NCBI RefSeq assembly: GCF_003697165.2
Contig: NZ_CP033092.2
Location: forward strand, 1,178,001-1,242,000
Length of the DNA: 64,000 nucleotides
DNA from: Escherichia coli DSM 30083 = JCM 1649 = ATCC 11775
GTDB lineage: Bacteria > Pseudomonadota > Gammaproteobacteria > Enterobacterales > Enterobacteriaceae
Reading direction: 5' to 3'
The translations under genes were made by a program, and so were the position numbers. Within the stretch, counting starts at the first letter, position 1; each line of letters begins with the position of its first letter. Below the pieces are notes generated by a model. The model did not search any database, was not told the DNA's origin, and was given only the letters and a program-made list of their open reading frames with translations. Shown here piece after piece: positions 59,825-64,000 of this stretch.

Positions 59825-61065
59825 TGTTCTTTTCGGGATTATTTCAACGAAAAAGTGACGCGCCGGTGACCACGCCAGCAGAGCTGGCGGAGGCTATCGG
59901 GCTGTCATACGACACCTATACCGGAAAGCAGATCAGCAGCCAGCGGGCCATGCGACTGACGGCGGTTTTTTCCTGCGTCAGGGTGCTGGCAGAGTCGGTC
60001 GGGATGTTGCCCTGCAATCTGTATCACCTGAACGGCAGCCTGAAACAGAGGGCCACCGGCGAACGTCTGCATAAGCTGATCTCCACGCATCCCAATGGCT
60101 ATATGACGCCGCAGGAGTTCTGGGAGCTGGTGGTCACCTGTCTGTGCCTGCGGGGAAACTTTTACGCCTACAAAGTGAAAGCATTTGGCGAAGTGGCTGA
60201 ACTGCTGCCCGTCGATCCTGGCTGTGTGGTACCGAAGCTTAACAGTAGCTGGGAGCCGGTCTATCAGGTCACATTCTCGGACGGCTCCACGGATGTGCTG
60301 AGCCAGGAAGATATCTGGCATGTGCGCACGCTGACGCTGGACGGTCTGGTGGGGCTGAATCCCATCGCCTATGCCCGCGAGGCAATATCGCTGGCAGCTG
60401 CGACCGAAGAGCACGGGGCCAGACTGTTCAGCAATGGTGCGGTGACGTCGGGTGTGTTGCGTACAGAGCAGACGCTGTCAGATCAGGCTTACGAGCGCCT
60501 GAAGAAAGATTTTGAGGAGCGTCACACCGGGCTTGGTAATGCTCACCGCCCGATGATCCTTGAGATGGGGCTGGACTGGAAGTCGATGGCGCTGAACGCC
60601 GAGGACAGCCAGTTCCTGGAAACCCGCAAGTTTCAGCTTGAAGAAATCTGTCGTCTGTTCCGGGTGCCGTTGCACATGGTGCAGAACACCGATCGCGCCA
60701 CCTTCAACAATATTGAAGAGCTGGGGCTGGGATTTATCAACTATTCACTGGTGCCGTATCTGACCCGCATCGAGCAGCGGATCAACACCGGACTGGTTCG
60801 AAAAAGTAAGCAGGGCGTTTATTACGCCAAATTTAACGCCGGGGCGTTACTGCGCGGGGATATGAAGTCCCGTTTTGAAGCCTACGCCACCGGGATTAAC
60901 TGGGGAATTTACTCTCCCAATGACTGCCGCGACCTGGAAGATATGAATCCCCGTCCCGGTGGGGATGTCTATCTCACACCGATGAACATGACCACGAAAC
61001 CCTCCGATGGCAGTAAAGCCGGTAAGCAGAAGGATAACGCCAATGCAGACGAAACAACGTCTTGA
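59824..61065 (+). CDS. Portal protein (HK97 gp3-like)
   Basis: This is a 413-residue protein forming the dodecameric DNA entry channel at one capsid vertex. GTG start at 59824 after GGAGG. HK97-family features include AVFSCVRVLAESVGMLPCNL near the N-terminus and NNIEELGLGFINYSLVPYLT near residues 300-320. Its 3' end overlaps the protease gene by 23 bp. Confidence 0.95.
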   Translation: MFFSGLFQRKSDAPVTTPAELAEAIGLSYDTYTGKQISSQRAMRLTAVFSCVRVLAESVGMLPCNLYHLNGSLKQRATGERLHKLISTHPNGYMTPQEFWELVVTCLCLRGNFYAYKVKAFGEVAELLPVDPGCVVPKLNSSWEPVYQVTFSDGSTDVLSQEDIWHVRTLTLDGLVGLNPIAYAREAISLAAATEEHGARLFSNGAVTSGVLRTEQTLSDQAYERLKKDFEERHTGLGNAHRPMILEMGLDWKSMALNAEDSQFLETRKFQLEEICRLFRVPLHMVQNTDRATFNNIEELGLGFINYSLVPYLTRIEQRINTGLVRKSKQGVYYAKFNAGALLRGDMKSRFEAYATGINWGIYSPNDCRDLEDMNPRPGGDVYLTPMNMTTKPSDGSKAGKQKDNANADETTS

Positions 61066-61693
61066 TGTACCGCTGAGTCTGAAATCTGTCAGTGACTCCG
61101 GTGAGTTTGAAGGGTATGGCTCCGTCTTTGGTGTAAAGGACAGCCACGATGATGTGGTGATGTCCGGGGCATTTGCTGCTTCCCTGCGGGCGTGGAGTGA
61201 CAGAAAAGCGTTACCTGCGCTGCTCTGGCAGCACCGCATGGATGAACCCATCGGTGTTTACACCGAAATGAAGGAAGACGATGTCGGGCTTTACGTCAGG
61301 GGACGGTTGCTTATTGATGATGATCCCCTCGCAAAACGCGCACATGCACACATGAAGGCCGGTTCGTTAACCGGCCTTTCTATTGGGTACGTCCTGAAAG
61401 ACTGGGAATACGACCGGAGCAAAGAAGCCTTTCTGCTGAAAGAAATCGACCTCTGGGAAGTCAGCCTGGTGACGTTCCCGTCTAACGACGAGGCGCGGAT
61501 CAGCGACGTCAAGAACGCACTGGCCCGCGGGGAAATCCCCGAACAGAAAAAAATCGAAAGAGTCCTGCGTGATGTCGGACTCTCCCGTACCCAGGCCAAA
61601 GCATTCATGGCCGGGGGCTATGGCGCACTGTCCCTGCGCGACGCTGAGGATGTGGGCTCTGCACTGAATGCACTGAAAAATCTGAACTTCTAA
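61043..61693 (+). CDS. Prohead maturation protease (HK97 gp4-like)
   Basis: This is a 216-residue serine protease of the S78 family that cleaves capsid delta domains after assembly. Catalytic His in LLWQHRMDEP and Ser in KAGSLTGLSIGY are visible. The start at 61043 (MQTKQRLDVPLSL) follows AAGGATAACGCC; 12 upstream in-frame codons lie within portal. Confidence 0.94.
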   Translation: MQTKQRLDVPLSLKSVSDSGEFEGYGSVFGVKDSHDDVVMSGAFAASLRAWSDRKALPALLWQHRMDEPIGVYTEMKEDDVGLYVRGRLLIDDDPLAKRAHAHMKAGSLTGLSIGYVLKDWEYDRSKEAFLLKEIDLWEVSLVTFPSNDEARISDVKNALARGEIPEQKKIERVLRDVGLSRTQAKAFMAGGYGALSLRDAEDVGSALNALKNLNF

Positions 61694-61707
61694 TCAGGAG
61701 AAATACG

Positions 61708-62913
61708 ATGGCGGTTGATATTAAAGATGTCGAACAGGTCGCGCAGGAGCTGCAGCAGAAGTTTGACGACTTCAAAGCAAAGAACGACAAGCGCGTGGAT
61801 GCGATTGAGCAGGAAAAAGGCAAACTTGCCGGGCAGGTGGAAACCCTGAACGGGAAACTCAGCGAGCTGGAAAACCTCAAAAGCGATCTTGAAAAAGAGC
61901 TGCTTGAGCTGAAACGTCCGGCAGGTGGTGCGCAAAATAAACTGGCCACCGAGCATAAAGAAGCGTTTGTGGGCTTCCTGCGTAAAGGCCGTGAAGATGG
62001 TCTGCGCGATCTGGAGCGCAAGGCATTGCAGGTGGGCACCGATGAAGACGGCGGCTATGCCGTGCCGGAAGCACTGGATCGCAACATTCTCACCCTGCTG
62101 AAAGATGAAGTGGTGATGCGCCAGGAAGCCACGGTGATCACCGTTGGTGGTTCCGACTACAAAAAACTGGTGAATCTGGGCGGCACGGCTTCCGGATGGG
62201 TTGGCGAGACTGACGCGCGCTCCCAGACTGCCACCTCAAAACTGGGCCTGATTGAACCTTTCATGGGGGAAATCTACGGTAACCCGCAGGCCACCCAGAA
62301 AATGCTGGATGATGCCTTTTTCAACGTGGAAGCATGGATCAACAGCGAGCTGGCAACCGAATTTGCCGAACAGGAAGAAATTGCCTTTACCACCGGCGAT
62401 GGTACCAAGAAGCCGAAAGGGTTCCTGGCGTATGAATCCACTGATGAAACCGATAAGGTCCGGGCGTTCGGCAAACTTCAGCATATTGTATCCGGCGAAG
62501 CGACGGCGGTGACCGCAGACGCCATTATCAAACTGATTTACACGCTGCGTAAGGCACACCGCACTGGCGCGAAGTTCATGATGAACAACAACAGCCTGTT
62601 TGCCATCCGTCTGCTTAAAGACAGCGAGGGTAACTATCTGTGGCGTCCGGGGCTGGAACTGGGGCAGCCGTCCTCTCTGGCGGGTTACGGTATCGCTGAA
62701 AACGAACAGATGCCGGATATCGCCGCTGATGCGAAAGCCATTGCATTTGGTAACTTCAAACGGGGTTACACCATCGTTGACCGTATCGGCACCCGCATTC
62801 TGCGTGACCCGTACACCAATAAACCGTTTGTCGGTTTTTATACCACCAAGCGCACCGGCGGGATGCTGGTCGATTCGCAGGCCATCAAACTGCTGAAGAT
62901 TGCAGCGGCGTAA
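61708..62913 (+). CDS. Major capsid protein (HK97 gp5-like)
   Basis: This 401-residue capsid protein has an N-terminal coiled-coil delta (scaffold) domain of about 100 residues (VAQELQQKFDDFKAKNDKRV), removed by the protease, followed by the HK97-fold body (GYAVPEALDRNILTLLKD; SGWVGETDARSQTATS; GTRILRDPYTNKPFVGFYTT). Whether chain-mail crosslinks form cannot be told. Confidence 0.95.
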   Translation: MAVDIKDVEQVAQELQQKFDDFKAKNDKRVDAIEQEKGKLAGQVETLNGKLSELENLKSDLEKELLELKRPAGGAQNKLATEHKEAFVGFLRKGREDGLRDLERKALQVGTDEDGGYAVPEALDRNILTLLKDEVVMRQEATVITVGGSDYKKLVNLGGTASGWVGETDARSQTATSKLGLIEPFMGEIYGNPQATQKMLDDAFFNVEAWINSELATEFAEQEEIAFTTGDGTKKPKGFLAYESTDETDKVRAFGKLQHIVSGEATAVTADAIIKLIYTLRKAHRTGAKFMMNNNSLFAIRLLKDSEGNYLWRPGLELGQPSSLAGYGIAENEQMPDIAADAKAIAFGNFKRGYTIVDRIGTRILRDPYTNKPFVGFYTTKRTGGMLVDSQAIKLLKIAAA

Positions 62914-62962
62914 TCACTCAGGGGCGCGGAACCGCGCCCCCTGTTCTGACGGGTGAAGAATC

Positions 62963-63163
62963 ATGATCCTGAAACAAGATCTGAAATGGTCACCGGACGG
63001 TATGCGTGTTGAGGTCATTCGGGCCGGTGAGTATGACGATGGGGCGCTTCCTGCCCGGGTGCAGGAGATTGCACTTCAGGCCGGGTTAGCAGAGCGCGGA
63101 ATCAGTGCAAAAAGCAGTAAAGCGGCAAAAGAGAAAAAAGCCACGACCAGTAAAGAGGGCTGA
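62963..63163 (+). CDS. Small head-region protein
   Basis: This is a 66-residue protein (MILKQDLKWSPDGMRVEVIR) with a Lys/Ala/Ser-rich tail. Small genes of this type follow the capsid gene in HK97-like phages; function unknown. ATG follows GGGTGAAGAATC. It precedes the connector gene by 2 bp. Confidence 0.78.
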   Translation: MILKQDLKWSPDGMRVEVIRAGEYDDGALPARVQEIALQAGLAERGISAKSSKAAKEKKATTSKEG

Positions 63164-63165
63164 GT

Positions 63166-63489
63166 ATGCTTCTGACAATGGAAGAGATTAAAGCCCAACT
63201 CCGGCTGGATGAGGATTTCGATGCTGATGACCGCCATCTGCAACTGCTGGCCTGTGCGGCACAAAAGCGGACGGAAACGTATCTGAACCGGAAGCTCTAT
63301 GCACCGGATGAAACCATTCCGGACAGCGATCCGGACGGGCTGCACCTGCCGGATGATATTCGTCTGGGGATGCTGATGCTTATCAGCCATTTTTACGAAA
63401 ACCGCTCGTCGGTTACGGAAGTGGAGAAACTCGACATGCCGCAGAGTTTTGGCTGGCTTGTCGGCCCGTACAGGTACTTTCCGCAATGA
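63166..63489 (+). CDS. Head-tail connector (HK97 gp6-like)
   Basis: This is a 107-residue adaptor that binds below the portal. The family pattern MEEIKAQLRLDEDFDADDRH and LISHFYENRSSV is clear. The ATG overlaps the next gene's start region at the 3' end (ATGA). Confidence 0.92.
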   Translation: MLLTMEEIKAQLRLDEDFDADDRHLQLLACAAQKRTETYLNRKLYAPDETIPDSDPDGLHLPDDIRLGMLMLISHFYENRSSVTEVEKLDMPQSFGWLVGPYRYFPQ

Positions 63490-63896
63490 AAATTCGTCAG
63501 GCGCAGACCAGCGCAACCTACATTCTGCCGGACCCCGGTGAACTGAATAAACGCGTCCTGATCCGCCTGCGGGTGGATATGCCCGCGGATAACTTTGGCG
63601 TGGAGCCTCAATACCTGATTACGTTCCGGACATGGGCGAAGGTTATCCAGACCAGTGCCACCACCTGGCAGGAAACCGCGCAGACCGGGGACGCCATCAC
63701 CCATTACATCACCATTCGTTACCGCCGGGGGATTACCGCTGATTATGAGGTGGTCTGCGGTGACAGTGTGTACCGGGTGAAACGTCAGCGCGATCTGAAC
63801 GGGGCGCGGCGCTTTCTGCTGCTGGAGTGTACGGAGCTGGGCGAATGTAGGCAGAGTCACGGAGGCAACAATGACGACTTCCTTTTTGCACGTTGA
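63486..63896 (+). CDS. Head closure protein (HK97 gp7-like / SPP1 gp16-type)
   Basis: This is a 136-residue beta-rich stopper protein that seals the connector. Family elements include NKRVLIRLRVDMP at the start and FRTWAKVIQTSATTWQETAQ in the middle. It overlaps the connector gene by 4 bp and the following tail gene by 26 bp. Confidence 0.9.
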   Translation: MKIRQAQTSATYILPDPGELNKRVLIRLRVDMPADNFGVEPQYLITFRTWAKVIQTSATTWQETAQTGDAITHYITIRYRRGITADYEVVCGDSVYRVKRQRDLNGARRFLLLECTELGECRQSHGGNNDDFLFAR

Positions 63897-64000
63897 TTTT
63901 CAGCAGCCCGCGGAGATGCGCTTTAACCGCGCCCGTGTCCGGCGGGCGTTTGTCACGATTGGTCAGCGTCATATGCGTGATGCCCGTCGGCTGGTGATGC
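63871..64000 (+). CDS. HK97 gp10-like tail completion protein (partial)
   Basis: An ATG at 63871 after GGAGG opens a frame to the window end (MTTSFLHVDFQQPAEMRFNR...), 43 codons seen. Position after head closure fits the HK97 gp10 tail-component family, but the conserved parts are outside the window, so identification rests mostly on order. Confidence 0.7.
   Translation, partial: MTTSFLHVDFQQPAEMRFNRARVRRAFVTIGQRHMRDARRLVM

Noticed and set aside
1..64000. CRISPR array or insertion sequence
   Set aside because: No spaced palindromic repeat array and no transposase frame or IS end pair was seen. The repeats found are tRNA copies, REP elements and phage iterons.

Overview
This window is Escherichia coli chromosome, read in the opposite sense to the usual K-12 map. 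It runs from the 3' end of pncC through the recA-recX-alaS-csrA block to the gab/csiD locus (about 1-38,640), then enters a lambdoid prophage with an HK97-type head (about 39,320 to the right edge, where it is cut). Gene order and near-identical proteins place the backbone firmly in E. coli. Several differences show it is not K-12: an intact ygaY, an RNA-repair gene pair between luxS and emrB, an AhpD-like/MocR-like divergent pair between nrdH and ygaM, and the prophage itself.

Backbone layout: SOS recombination (recA under a LexA box, recX), alanyl-tRNA synthetase, the global regulator csrA, and a tRNA array (one Ser-GCU and four identical Arg-ACG genes behind a strong promoter). Next come yqaB, yqaA, gshA, the sRNA gene micA and luxS. 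An HD-Pnk type end-healing enzyme and an RNA ligase overlap by 4 bp and form an apparently complete RNA repair cassette. Then follow the efflux operon mprA-emrA-emrB, the valine exporter ygaZH, ygaY, the osmoprotectant transporter proVWX, the class Ib ribonucleotide reductase operon nrdHIEF, stpA and small membrane or stress genes. The csiD-lhgO-gabDTP-csiR operon for glutarate, 2-hydroxyglutarate and GABA use closes the backbone.

Previous chromosome and prophage meet at a copy of about 20 bp of the 3' end of ssrA (tmRNA) at 39,322-39,341, oriented as expected for a phage inserted in ssrA with the intact gene beyond the right edge. Between this att site and the integrase lies a tightly packed three-gene cargo module: a STAS-GHKL ATPase fusion, a DUF4325 STAS-like protein, and a one-pass membrane protein. 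It resembles an anti-sigma/anti-anti-sigma partner switch linked to a membrane protein. It is my best candidate for an undescribed system, with defence or signalling as the likely role.

The prophage early region runs leftward from a pL-like promoter with operator-like repeats (yfdP, yfdQ, yfdR homologues, an unknown membrane protein, xis, int) and rightward from the repressor/Cro switch. The rightward genes are ymfL, ymfM, a DUF4222 gene, a replication protein containing 15-bp iterons (putative origin), a PerC-like regulator, an adenine methylase, a LexA-HTH protein, rusA, a KilA-N protein, a DUF968 HNH protein and antiterminator Q. A pR'-like promoter and a terminator follow Q. Then come a promoter/terminator-bounded moron, holin, endolysin, Rz/Rz1, two further unknown genes, an HNH nuclease, a cos-like region, terminase, portal, prohead protease, capsid and head-tail connectors. 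No break is visible in any prophage gene in the window, so the phage may be functional.
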